From Lepturacanthus savala (Eukaryota; Chordata; Actinopteri; Scombriformes; Trichiuridae): a stretch of DNA of 64,000 nt. Positions within the stretch are counted from its first letter, which is position 1, and each line of letters starts with the position of its first letter. Of the stretch, positions 24,620-36,638 are shown piece by piece. The notes below the pieces were generated by a model. The model had not been told where the DNA came from. It did no database searches and worked only from the letters and a program-made list of their open reading frames with translations. The DNA lies in NCBI GenBank assembly GCA_030544235.1, contig CM060469.1, positions 13,820,017 through 13,884,016 of the forward strand. The letters are read 5' to 3'. The position numbers were made by a program, and so were the translations under genes.

Positions 24620-26010
24620 TTCGGTTTATAAATATATGAGATATAAATTATATATTTATATACCAAGTGAGGGTCAGTCCGTTCCCTTAGGTAAAATAAA
24701 AAGCACTGCAAAGGTGGAGGAAATCAGATTGTTGGGGTATAGACCTCAGTATATTTGCTTACTTTAGGTTCTGCTGGCAGCAGATGTACATCGACCTTGT
24801 AACTTTGAATTTCTGGAATGGCTGTGCTCAGTGGACGCCCTGGCAGAGTGCTCTCTCCTGCATAAGCAGAGCTGAGGGAAGATTAGAATTTGCACTTGGC
24901 TGGCACATTGCTACATGAGTCACTCATGCCCTGCATGTGACGTCTTAAGTAAGTTTCAAGTAGCAAAGTCTCAAAGTAGAAGATTAGCCACTGGCATATG
25001 TATTCATCTTAATTCATGTAGTATTTTTCTTCTTGGAACTTGGAACTTTACGGTCCCATGACCTTAGGTGCACTGGAGATTAGTTTCAATTTCAAAACCA
25101 CTTTCTGAAAAACTTCTCATGCTTAATTAAAGGAGATAGTAGGCCTTTCTAAAAAAAAAATGAAAAGAAGGAAAAGAAAAAAAACTACAGATAAAAGACT
25201 CCATAAAAAATTGACATAAAGGACTGCCGCCGTCCATTTCTTTTATGTAATATTCAGGGTTAAAAAATATCTTAACCGTAGTTCAAAGAACATACAAACA
25301 GGAGGACACGGCATACATAGTTCCAAACACATGCAACATACACACGCATATGCAAGATGCTACAGAGGCCCGAAAGAGATGGGGAGAGTGTATGTCGGGG
25401 GACAGGAGCAATGCAAAGAGGTGCCAAAGACCACAGCACACTGTCTGTGCCAAGCAGAACTGAGCGCCCGCTGCCATCCAAACATAAATAAAGTGCTTTT
25501 GGCTCCCTGCAGCCACCAGTGTGTGCCGTGCATCCGCCAAAGCATGTTTTTTTCTGACAAAGTTAAAAACAGGACAAATTTGATGCAATCACTTGCTGGA
25601 AATAAATATGTGCCATGTCTTGGACAGATAGGGTGTGAATCAGATGGTCGGTCAGTTATTAAGTTTTATATCGTAACTTCAGGATAGATTTCCTCTTCAG
25701 ACTTTTAAGAGCCTTGGAGGGAAAAGACTTGGGCACGCCACAAAAAGTTTCTCCTTATTTACTTCTTTGCAGTTACATATTGAAGGGCGTTACAGGGGTT
25801 GCATATATTTAACTATGCAACTGATACCGATCATATTCACCGGGGAAATGAGACATCACAATGCATTGTGCTATTATTGATGTAATTTGCTCTTAATATT
25901 CACTTCAGAATGATGCTGAATTTCAGCTAATCACATAAAACACAAATCACTTATTCTACTTTGTTGTTTATTTCATGCATCAGAAGCAGCTGTCTTAAAG
26001 ATGCACCCCC
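24620..26010. other. non-coding interval
   Basis: No gene seen. Short A runs occur at 25150-25190. Overlapping frames on both strands between 25272 and 25687 lack any recognisable domain. Confidence 0.5.
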
Positions 26011-26011
26011 A

Positions 26012-26012
<1 letters not shown>

Positions 26013-26048
<36 letters not shown>

Positions 26049-26059
26049 TGTGTGTGTGT
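26013..26059. repeat. (GT)n microsatellite
   Basis: GT units with one TCTG interruption near 26047. Confidence 0.9.
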
Positions 26060-26640
26060 ACTAATGTTCCTGTTCCAAATAGCCCCAGGCTGCACTCCCA
26101 CTCTTCACCTTGTATCAGTGCAGACTGATTAAGGCCCTGATCTTGACTGCTTCTTGAACAACACTCACACCGCTGATGGTACCCTGGCCCATGACTCTTG
26201 GGTGGGTAAAAAAAAAAGGCATATCGCCATAGCAACGCAGCACTTTCTCTGCCAAGGAGTTGACCTGCTACTCACATGATCAGCCAAATGCTCTCTGTCT
26301 CTTTTTTTTTGTCTCTCTTACTCTTACCCTCACTGTCTGCCCCATCATCTCCTCACCTCCATCCAAGCCGCCTCTGTTTGGTCTCAGATAGCTCTCTGCA
26401 TGTAGACTAAGATATTAAGCCCCATAAGCCCCGTGCTCTACTCCATACCCTGTTTGGATACTATTGACTTTAATACCTTGAGATCAAAGTGTAAATCCAG
26501 AAGTGGGGGCATAAGCTGGAGGAATTCATAGTGGCAACAGTAAGTGTTGCTAACACTCAGAAGCCATAGCAATAACAGTTGTGCCGCTAGTAGTATTTTT
26601 TTCACAAAAAAATGACAAAATGTAGGTTAATAACCTAATA

Positions 26641-27040
26641 ATAATAATACATTTTATTTGTCAGAGCTTTTAGTAGTACTCAAAAAATAATTACAGCATA
26701 GAGGAAAGGAAATAAGTTGTAAGATTGCCCATTATTTGCTTGGAAAGGTAGTGGCAGTGAAATGAATTCCTTTTTTATGGGGAGCCAGTGAAGGTGTTGT
26801 AGGATCGGTGTGATGTGTTCTCTCGAGGGGGAGTTGAATTCAGCTGAATTCTGAACATATTGGTATTCTGTGGAGTAGAGTGGAGAGGAGGCCTTATCAT
26901 ATAGAATGCTGCTGCGACAGTCCAGTCTGGAGGTGGTGAATGTGTGGATTAGAATTCCAGCAGCTGAGAAGGAGAGAGTGGGCTGAAGTCTGGCAATATT
27001 ACGGAGATGAAAGAAAGATGGATTACAGTAAAGAAGGATT
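26641..27040 (-). pseudogene. C-terminal fragment of an L2/CR1/Rex1-type LINE reverse transcriptase ORF
   Basis: Reading the minus strand from about 27018 down to a stop at 26680-26682 gives more than 110 codons without a stop. The frame holds an ordered set of signatures typical of the region after the reverse transcriptase domain in L2/CR1-type LINEs: SFFHLRNIARLQPTLSFSA, then IHTFTTSRLDC, then QYVQNSAEF, then SREHITPILQHLHWLPI. The usual 'LDYCN' reads LDCRS and 'QNSAARLL' reads QNSAEFNS, so it is diverged. The sequence on the 3' side (26641-26690) contains the 'acattttatttgt...actcaaa' words common near the end of such fish elements. There is no start codon and no upstream polymerase domain, so this is a 5'-truncated relic. 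The clade assignment is from memory of family motifs. Confidence 0.8.
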
Positions 27041-27560
27041 ATAACATGAGGTATATATTTGCATTATGCTCACAAATATCTAAATAATATGTATGCTAAA
27101 CTCCTATTTATAACTATAGTACTATAGACTTGTAATTTCTGTGAACTCCTTTGTATCAAACCGTCAGTGTGTTTCTGTCCAACTTAATTTGGACCACCGG
27201 GGTCCTTAGACTAGGTGTCAGGTTACACACAGTGCTTTAGTGAAATCCATCTCCTCCATCACCGGGACTGTGGAAGCTTGAGTGGCTGGCTGACTGGGTA
27301 GCTGGCTGGTTAAGTGAAACCCTGGCTGGGCTCATGATCACTCTGATGTGGGGATTTCTTCCGGCACTGGCCACTCGGCTCCATTCCGGAGCAGTGACTC
27401 CAACAGGAAGTAACACATTAACAGAACAATCAGGTTCCTTGTTAGGGAGCTTTACACCAGCAGAGCCTGCCATTAACACCACTGGGGGAATCTGGTCAGT
27501 TGATAAGGCCCGACAGATGAAAGTTACAGCAGAATTGTGAGGCTGAAAAGCTGCGGCGCG
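27041..27560. other. non-coding interval
   Basis: No gene seen. The block 27240-27540 is unique and compositionally balanced, and it is open on both strands (27237-27587 minus, 27334-27540 plus) without recognisable domains. Confidence 0.4.
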
Positions 27561-27626
27561 TACAGTACCGTTCAGAAGTTTGGACACGCTCGCTCATTCA
27601 AGAGAAGGAGAGGGTGTGTCAAGCTT
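27561..27626. mobile_element. collapsed Tc1-type element: two terminal repeats nearly back to back
   Basis: TACAGTACCGTTCAGAAGTT followed by TGGACAC at 27561-27587 matches the known terminal inverted repeat of a widespread vertebrate Tc1 family. It is followed at once by 'gagaagg...ggtgtgtc' (27602-27620), which is the start of the same repeat in reverse. The internal region is absent, so this is an internally deleted, MITE-like copy whose right end is also decayed. Confidence 0.65.
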
Positions 27627-29265
27627 AGTTCACAGATGGCTGCTTTTAATTGCATCTTTTGAGTTGGATATGCCAACAAGCATATTATTAAATAAATGTT
27701 CAAAAATAAAAATACACCATTGCAACATATAGCATCTACAGGAGTTTTCAAAAGAGCCTTTCCTTGCAACTGCATAACCACACGACGCAAATATAATTTT
27801 ACATAATTGCAGAAATTGCTGCATGTTGATTTTAAAGATAATCTATATTCAATTGTTGTCATTAAACCTAAGGGGATTTGTTTTAAGCCATACAAAACCA
27901 CTGGAATGACCCTTTAATTCTATTTTCCTTTCACCATATCTCCTGTACAATAATGTGACCCACAGGCAAAGGGAAAGCAGTGTGGAAGTCTGCTGTCCAG
28001 ATGCAAGCTAATAAGAGCGTCCCTACATAGACAGAACACAAGCAGCAACAATGCAAATGGTGTCTGTTTTTCACCCGCCAGCTCTTTTCTTGGTGTACTT
28101 TCTCATGGTAATGTCATGTGATAACCGAGAACTTCGGCACGATGTTCAAACGATACAAATTCTCTGTGGCAAGTTGTTATGGCTAACACCAGTCCTGACA
28201 ATCCCCGATAAAAGCAAAACCCTGGCACTAAAAACAATGAGATGTAAATCTTCCCAAGTCACCAACCAAGAGATACATATCAAGGCTGATTCAGCATTTG
28301 GCATAGCTGTAATGGCACTTTAGAGATTGCACTGTTTTGTTCTTGTCAGATAACATTCATTTTGACATTCATAGGACTCCTGAAGCTCATTGAAATTCTT
28401 ATCTAATGTGCTATTTGCTTTTCAAATATTTATCGTTGAGGCAGATATTTAAAATATTCAGTTTGCTATCAGCTGGGAGGGTACTGCATATGCTGTGTAA
28501 TGACAGGACTTTGTGTACCACAGAGAAGGACACAATTCAAGATAAAAAAGGGGAAAAAAAGAAATCAGGTACTCTCACTCCCTCCTCGCCCTCTCTCCTA
28601 CTCTTGCAGGGGAGAAGAGCACAGCCCTATGTGTGGCAGGTGGACTTCCTGTCTTTGTAATTAGAACCAAATTAGGTTAAACTGCAGTTCTTTCCCCAGC
28701 CCACAGTCCATGGAGAGCCTCTGCCCCTGCACCTCCAGGCACACAGAATTAGCCCGGCCGCACGCTGGGAGTCTAATGGACAACCGTGTACACGCCGTGG
28801 CTGCTGTTCACGAGCTAGATAACACCCTGCACCTGCACATATAACACATCCCATGCTCTCTCGCCATTAAACGTTGCATTATATAGCTCCTGAGTGTTTA
28901 CACAGTAGGGCTGCTGCTGTTCTGTTGTGGTGGTGCAGGTGGGGTTGGGATGTGAATAAAGCTGGAGTCCTATTGGTTTGAGGAGTCTTTATTTTGGGGT
29001 GTGAACACAGCTCTAATTGAAGACTGATGGATTTACATTAATTTCCTCCTCACACCTGCCTCCTTTATCTGCTCCCAGATAGCACAGGAGCGATGGGTCC
29101 GCTGGCCAGGCCTGCCAGCCTTTTCCACTATGAATAATGGACAAAGCTGGGCCCATGCCTCGCTTCAACATATACAGAATAACCACACGGAATACTATTA
29201 TTCTGTGCGTTTGGTAGCACAGTAGCGAATGTACCTAAGAAACTGTGAAATTCAGCATGTCTGCC

Positions 29266-29286
29266 AAAAAAAAAAAAAAAAAAAAA
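29266..29286. repeat. poly(A) run, 21 nt
   Basis: Twenty-one consecutive A. No retroposed body is recognisable on its 5' side. Confidence 0.9.
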
Positions 29287-29726
29287 GAACAAATACAGGG
29301 AAGAGGGCAGGTGCAGCTCCTCTCCTGCTGTTATATGTGTCTGTTCAACAAAATGAGCAGCTTTTCAAGCAACAGTGAAAACACTAGTATATAAAATAAA
29401 TTCGGCCATATTTGGCAGTTGTTCAGCACGAATTATTGGTAACGAATTGTATATATCATCCCTTTTTGAAGCTGGTACTTTGAAGTTTTTCAACGTTCGA
29501 CTGAGGGGAACATTAAACCCGTCCCTCATCTGTCTGTTTGGTGTTGAGGGGGTGTATGACCTAACATGGATTCTGAAGGCTGGAAGGCCAGGGGCTAATG
29601 GTGAAGAGCCCCGAGCTGTCAGATGTGACTGACAGAGCTAACCGCTCCACAGAGATGACGCAGCGGAGGAGAAAAAGGGAATGGCAGGGGAGGACAAAGC
29701 AAACCGCTCTGTATGGGAAGTCAGGG

Positions 29727-29800
29727 CAAGAAAGGGAGGGAGGGAGGAAGAGGAGGGGTGGAGGCGGTAGGAAAAAGAAATTATGGAAAAAAAAGAGGAG
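29727..29800. repeat. polypurine tract
   Basis: A/G-rich sequence with GGGA repeats, giving an artefactual Arg/Lys/Gly-rich frame (29598-29858). Confidence 0.6.
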
Positions 29801-30116
29801 TATAATGTCTCCTCCAATGGTTCAGGGCAGACCCCACCAGCTGGAGAATAATTGCTGAGTTGGGGAAGGGAAAGGAGAACAGGCTCTCATGATTGACTTG
29901 TCATTGATCATGATCTTAATTGCATGCATCCAAATCCCCTGGGTGTGATTTGTCCACTTGGCACGTGTGCATGTGTGTGTCCATGTATTCATGTGTTTAT
30001 ATACTTGCTTACATATGTGTGTGTGTGTTTGTGTGGTAATGCATCGGCATACGGCGTTCGGTTAAAATGTTTCTTCAGAAAGCAAGCAGAGTAGGATAAG
30101 AAGAATTGAACATTCT

Positions 30117-30295
<179 letters not shown>

Positions 30296-31699
30296 AGATT
30301 TTTCAGAAGAATGATGTAAAAAGAACCTTCATCCTATCAGACAATAAAAGAGACTCAACTATCAATCACTTTGGAAATGATAAGTTCCAATCCTGTGTTT
30401 TGAATTTCAGCGGTGGTGGTGGTTTGAATTATGGCTTTAAAGCACAAATTCAACATTTTAGGTGGAATGAGAAGATTGATCTGAAGCTTAGCTGAGTGCA
30501 AAGACTGAAAACAGGTAACAGAAGGATTGTATCCGAGTCATTCCCTGCCATTAACCAGATATCTCATCAATCGGTGTTTTCTCTGTTAATACTGCAAGAG
30601 GACACTTGTTACAGGTCAGCTGACAAAATGTGGTAACCACAGGAAGTTGAAAAAATGGTGTTTTAGCTTGGCTAATGCTATGATCCCATGGCATACTGCC
30701 CGGAGTACTCCGCTAAACAGCCATACCCATAAAAATGTCCATCAAAAAGCTCAGGGCTGAACAAGCCCGGCACCACCCATCCCCCGATCAAGAAACAAGA
30801 CACACAATTGAGTAGAACAATAACAAAAGATCAAAAGATCAAAATTCTGCTTGAGGGTTTTTGTTTTTGTCTGAAAGTGGATTTTGTAAAAAAAAAAAGA
30901 AGTAAGAAAATAAAAAAAAATGAACAAAATATTTTTTGTTTCTAAACTAGAAACTCTCTTCTTTTTATTGATATGTTCTCTATTTACATATTCATAGAGC
31001 TGTATATTCTGGGGATGTTGAAAGAGTTTGGCCAAATATGCTAGCAAGGAAAGAGTTAACAGCCACATACGAGCATTGTATCCCTTTTTGAGACTGAATG
31101 AAGATGTCAAGCTATTCCTTGTTTCCTTCTAATGAGTATATCAAAACATAAAGACCCCTCTCATTTGTTAAAATCTGAACAAAACGAAGGAAATTAACAT
31201 GAACTTAGTGTTCACTAAAAATGCCTTTACAATATTACTTTTCCTTTTTGTTGTTTGCCAGTTGTCTGTATTCAGGCGAGTCCAATTCTAAGTAATTAAT
31301 CGCAGATGTTGCAGAACACAAAACGTCAGTTAGACATAACCGTTCGTTCACATTGGCCGAGTAAAGAAAATAAAAGCAGTGAGGCATCAATGGAAATGTC
31401 AGGAAATTGTTACATCTAGTTTGATGATGAGTGAACCCATTGCTTCAATCTTTCTAAATAGACGATTTCTATGTTTCCCATTATTTACTGAACAGAATAC
31501 AATCAGGAAAGTGATCTCATACATACACACACACACACACATTAGCGTCACATGTTTTCTTGTATTATGGGAGAGTTGATGTGTTGTCAAATCCTACAGT
31601 GAGAAACTGACCTTTATTTAATGTGTTCCTTTAGCGTTTGCATAAATGTGATTTTCATGTACAGGCCCTGACGAGCATTAACACAAAAGGCCGAACGGA
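30296..31699. other. non-coding interval, A+T-rich
   Basis: No gene recognised. A short (CA)n lies at about 31523-31541. Confidence 0.5.
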
Positions 31700-31760
31700 A
31701 ATTCCACTGGCATTGACAATACTGGAATACTGGAACAGTATTGTCAATGCCAATGGAATT
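31700..31760. repeat. hairpin, 25-bp arms, 11-nt loop
   Basis: Arms 31700-31724 and 31736-31760 match at 24 of 25 positions, around the loop GAATACTGGAA. The total is 61 nt. This is the second near-perfect hairpin within 1.6 kb. Confidence 0.85.
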
Positions 31761-31920
31761 ACTTTGTGGCTAACAGAAAAAAAAAAACTGTCACCCAGAC
31801 TCTATTGTAAGCTACCGTACACGCTGAAGACCCCTGCATAGAAGGCATAAACAGCTACAGATCTTAATATATAGGCCTTGTGGACTGTATGTGCAACTAT
31901 TATATTTCTTTGACAACAAT

Positions 31921-31963
31921 TTGTCTAGTTCGTGACTAGACGAACTAGACACGAACTAGACAA
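31921..31963. repeat. inverted repeat, perfect 14-bp arms
   Basis: TTGTCTAGTTCGTG at 31921-31934 is the exact reverse complement of 31950-31963. The 15-nt spacer contains another copy of the word ACGAACTAGA, so two alternative foldings are possible. Confidence 0.85.
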
Positions 31964-34900
31964 GACACATGTCTTTTGGAACATGTGTTACTGTGTTTTC
32001 AGAGCGCATGTATGTATGCCTCTGGATGTGTTAATGCCTAGCTTTTGTTCATAGCGGGTGATGCTATTGTGTGTAAGTAACCTTGAGGAGCTCAGCTGTG
32101 GGACAGCAGGAGGGTCTACAAATCACTGGTCATGTGACCTTTGACACACATGGTCCGGGAAAACAGGGAAAGACAGGCCCGATGTTTGAGCTGACTGGGA
32201 ACACCGAGGGTGTGTACACTAATGCTACCGTTAGCTACTTTAGCTCAATTGTGCCAACATGGCGAGGTTTCATAATCAAGTAACATTAAACCCACAAACA
32301 TATTGTGACAATAATCTGATTCAGTGCATGATAAGGAACCTTAAAGGTAATTCCACATTGGCTTCAGCCTCAAACCATGGTAGTTACCACTTCAGTGGGA
32401 TTAAGGATGAAAATATTTTCATCTAATGAATTACGGTATCCAACAGGCCCATTCTTACAGTTTCACTGGTGGGCAGCAGATTATTTTTTTTCCATTCTGA
32501 CTTGGGTAACATAAATAAAGGCCACACATTTGACAATTGAATTGAACATATGGTATAATGGTGAATTATTTTAAACTATGTGTGGTAGATTTGACAGATT
32601 GCTTTAAAACAGGCTATATTCCAAACCAGATGGCATTGGTTGTTTTCTTCAAAAACCCAAACCTTTGTTTGACTTTTTTACAGCTGTCAATCTGGTTTAC
32701 TCTGAGGTTACAATGAAAAGATTACTCAGTGTTTCCTACAGATTCAGATTCTTGTAGTGGCATTCGAACATGCATATGTAAAATTGAATGGCATAATGGT
32801 CTTGTGATTTTAGCATCTAATTATTACATTAGATATTACACGAATATGCTGGGGTTAACATCTGCTCCTAACAGGTTGATTTGATCATTTTATGGAATTC
32901 TGAAGATTAGAATCTTTTGGAAACTTTGGTTTTGATTTGCTATGTGATTATTAGAAAATGCTGCAGTGAAAGAACAAGAAAGCAATGACAGATGTATGTA
33001 TTTCAACAAAGAAAATAAGAAAAAAAATGAACTTTTCCCATTTTAAACAATGGCAATTGGAACATATAGATTTTAGAGTTTATGAGATGCATCTGAATGC
33101 AACATGAAGTTCCTCATTGTACTGTCTGTGGTCAGAGGTTTTAAAGGGACACAATCTGACTGCACCACTCAAGTGTAGAAAGCGTGACATCTTTTATTGA
33201 TCTTTATCGGATTCGCTTTGTTTTCCTTTGAGGATGCTGTGGGCCAGATTAAGATGGTCCAGTGAAAAACAAGGTAAGAAAGTATTTTTTCCCCAATGTT
33301 GATGAACTGACCCTCTAATCTGTAAAGCAAGTAGTAAACTCAACAGAGAGTAAAGTCCTGTGTGCAAAAATGCACACGTGTGAGTGAGTGAAAAAAGAGG
33401 GAGCTGCCCAAGAGAAGCAGGAAACAGGACAAGGTTAATGTTCTATGACAGACAGAAGCCAGCAACTCTCTTTAATGTTGCTCCCATTAGGGTGCTCCCG
33501 GTGCTTGCATCCCACTCTAGCATCCTTTAGAAGACGCCTCTGCCAACAACTGGTGGGAGAGCAGCAGCGTGCCAGCTGCCAAACATGACATTTGCTGGCT
33601 AGGCCACTGAACCCCAGCGGGTGACATCTGCAGAGCAGCCTTTCATCCCCTCGTTGGGTACCTGTGTGGCCCCCAGCCCCTGAGAGCCAGGATGAATGCA
33701 CTTGTTCTTCCTCCCAGCTGGGTTCCTCATAGCCAAAGGGCCATTGCATTGACACACATGCATAACAACAGACTTACAGTACGCACACGGAAAAACGTGC
33801 GTGTACGTGTGTCCATACGCCCGCAGGCAGTCAAACGCGCGCGCGTATCCTCGCATGAAATCGGAACAACTTTACTGTCTACCTTCGTTGTGCAAAAGTT
33901 GAAATTCATCTTCAACTTGCATGACAATCAAGCGCACCGCCTCTGTCTTACAAACAGCTTCCAGCATCAACATCTGCAGCTCTGGGGGCTGCTTTTGTTT
34001 TCCCCTGTTGTTTCATCATCAGGGGCTGGCAGTCAAGTTGTGCTTCTATTGTTGTTATTTCAACCACAGGCCCCGCTGCAACTGGCAACTAGAGACACGA
34101 TCAAATCCTCACCAGAGTTTGATCAAATATGCAAACGCAGGCTGGGTCCGGAGAGGGTGAATGCAGAAAAACAAACGAGCTGAGGAAGAGTTTCAGAACT
34201 GGAAATAGGAGTAGGTATGTGACTTTATAGAAAATGGCAGAAGTCCTACTATGGGGGGGGGAGAGCAGCAGTAATATAGTAGTAACACTCAAAACACTCA
34301 AACCGGTTGAAAGTAGGACTCGGACATCTGTCTACAATTGTTGTATCTTGTGGTTCATCTTAACGATGTATAAATGTGCTGATCTGCAACTCACGGAGGT
34401 TTGAGTTGTGCATATAAAGACCCGGTAGTGAAATAACATGTTTGCGGTTATCAAAATAAAACACTGGCATCGGTTTTCACGACCCAATCGTGTCTCTAAT
34501 TTCAAAACCATAATGTCCAACTTCTCTTCACGTTCCTGAGTGATGCGAGAATATAGCCGATAGTTCGAGATTCGTAACTCACTCGTAAGCGTCTACTATT
34601 TCATCAACACCGGCAACATGTTTCTGTTTCCTCTCTATCTCTTTAATCAGGCTTGATCTTTGACCACTTGTTGTTATGAGTGGTTCTATATAGGGGTTCT
34701 GCTCCCGGCTGACATCCCATTAGCCCCACATTAGGAAATTCTAATCACTGTGCCACCGGGACGCTGGGACTCACAGCTCCTATTTCACTTAACCTCCAGC
34801 AGGAGAGATCAGACTCTGCGTCTCAATGTTTGTCCCTAATTACCTCCCTACAGTGAGCTGCCACACACAATTTAATCCAATTTTCATCCCCTCTCATCTT

Positions 34901-36597
34901 AAACATCTCACAAAGCAGACAAACATGCATGCTATGGTTTATATCTACAGCCCATACGCTTCCCACTGGTGCCGTAATCACATGCCGGATCTGCATAATT
35001 CTATTAACACATGAGTTGATACTTGTCACTTTTTCTTTTTTTAATTTGTTTCCAGGTTGCTTATTTTCACCACAGTCTTTGTTGCAAATAATGGAGTGTT
35101 ATTTATCCAGAAATTTATTCAGAAGTTATGTTTGTATGTAGTATGGTAGAGTAGCTGTCAAGGATAAAGTTTAATGATAATTTGTCAAAATGAAATTGTA
35201 TTAATTGTACATTTTTTCCCCTCAAATCAATACCATTGCATTATCAAATTTGCTTTCAAATTACTAACCTGTACCGCTACATGATTAAAATGTGGCCTCA
35301 AATTTAAGTTAAAAGCCCTGTGCACACGGTGGCAGCTGAAACCAAACGCGGTACTTTGTTCTGGTCGCTCACTTCCCCTGTGTCAACAAATTGCTGAGGC
35401 TATGCAAATGCAAAATTATACTTGTATCGAGATCATATGACTTTATACAAAATTAGAGACTCTGATGTTTTGGGGCGTAATTCAACATTTCCCACATTCT
35501 GATTCAGATCTGTTTGTCACCTTTGTCGCATTTGTTCTACTCAATCCCCTGTAGCGGTTATATCTTTCACATGCAGCAGAAATATTCTGTTGTGTGTGTG
35601 TGTGTTTGTGGTTTAAAACCTGTGATGGCGTCCCTATGTGTTATCCTGTGTAACACAGTCTTGGTCCTCATTATCATTTCTCCCTGGGCCTGTTCTGGTG
35701 TTCAGAGCCCCACCAGAGGGGCCTTTGGCTCGGTGGGAGAGGTGTTGGAGGCGGCCTGGCCCTGCTGTGCTCCTTCCTTCCCCCCTCCGCAGGGTGCCCG
35801 GCACAGCGTGTACCACTGGCAAGCCAAGCCTGACGATGAGGCAGCCTGCAGAGCCAAAGCCGTGTTTGAACAGGGCAGGGGGCTGCCACGTCATGCCGAA
35901 CACACGCACACACATACACACACACAGGTACGCTCACATCTCCATAAGGCCAACTCCTGGTGGGTCCGACACATGTTTGGAAGATGCTGCGGAGGTCAGA
36001 GTGAATGTGTGGAGTCTTAATTTAACGGAGGCTCTCTCTCAGTTTGTGGAAGTGAGAAACAGGGACTTTAAAAATATGTGATTCAATCTAGATACTGATA
36101 ATAGTGAGTACAGGTAGCATATGTGATATATACATATAGAGAACATACCATTTCCTCTACACACATTATTTTTTTTTAATTAAAACAATTGAGGACCAAA
36201 TCCTTTAAAAAGTCGAAAATAAAAAGTGACTGCAGTTCAGTGTTTCACTATCTGACTCTGTCATCTTCTATGCAGCAGTTCAGTCTCCTCCTCCCACTGA
36301 CTTCATCATTTCAACATATTGCGTGTTCCACATTAAGTTTTGATTCGGTCATATGTTTCGCTCTCAGGTGTGCTTCTGAACCATGAAATATTAAATCTAT
36401 GAATTCAAGGAGATGTCACATTCTGTGTTTCATTCAATATTTACACCTAACACTACATTGTTGACTCTCTGAATTCTAATAGGTATGGATAGGAAGAAGT
36501 AGCGCAATCTTCATGTAGGCTTTACAACTTGCTTCCAGCATCTGCTTAGTTTATAAAGTCGCAACTTTTTCATGCTACTTTCCTTCCCTGTTCAGTC
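31964..36597. other. non-coding interval
   Basis: No gene I can support. It includes G runs near 34253-34261, a CG-alternating patch at 33835-33845, and an exon-like open frame at about 35700-35910 discussed under findings. No transposon body was recognised. Confidence 0.4.
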
Positions 36598-36638
36598 GAA
36601 TGAAAAAGGTGTGCCTGAACTTTTGACTGTTACTGCAT
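36598..36638. mobile_element. solo Tc1-type terminal repeat
   Basis: 'aaaaaggtgtgcctgaactt' followed by 'ttgactgttactgcat' is the reverse complement of the same terminal repeat seen at 27561, with a few substitutions. No matching left end lies upstream within a short distance, so only one end of the old copy is visible. Confidence 0.5.
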
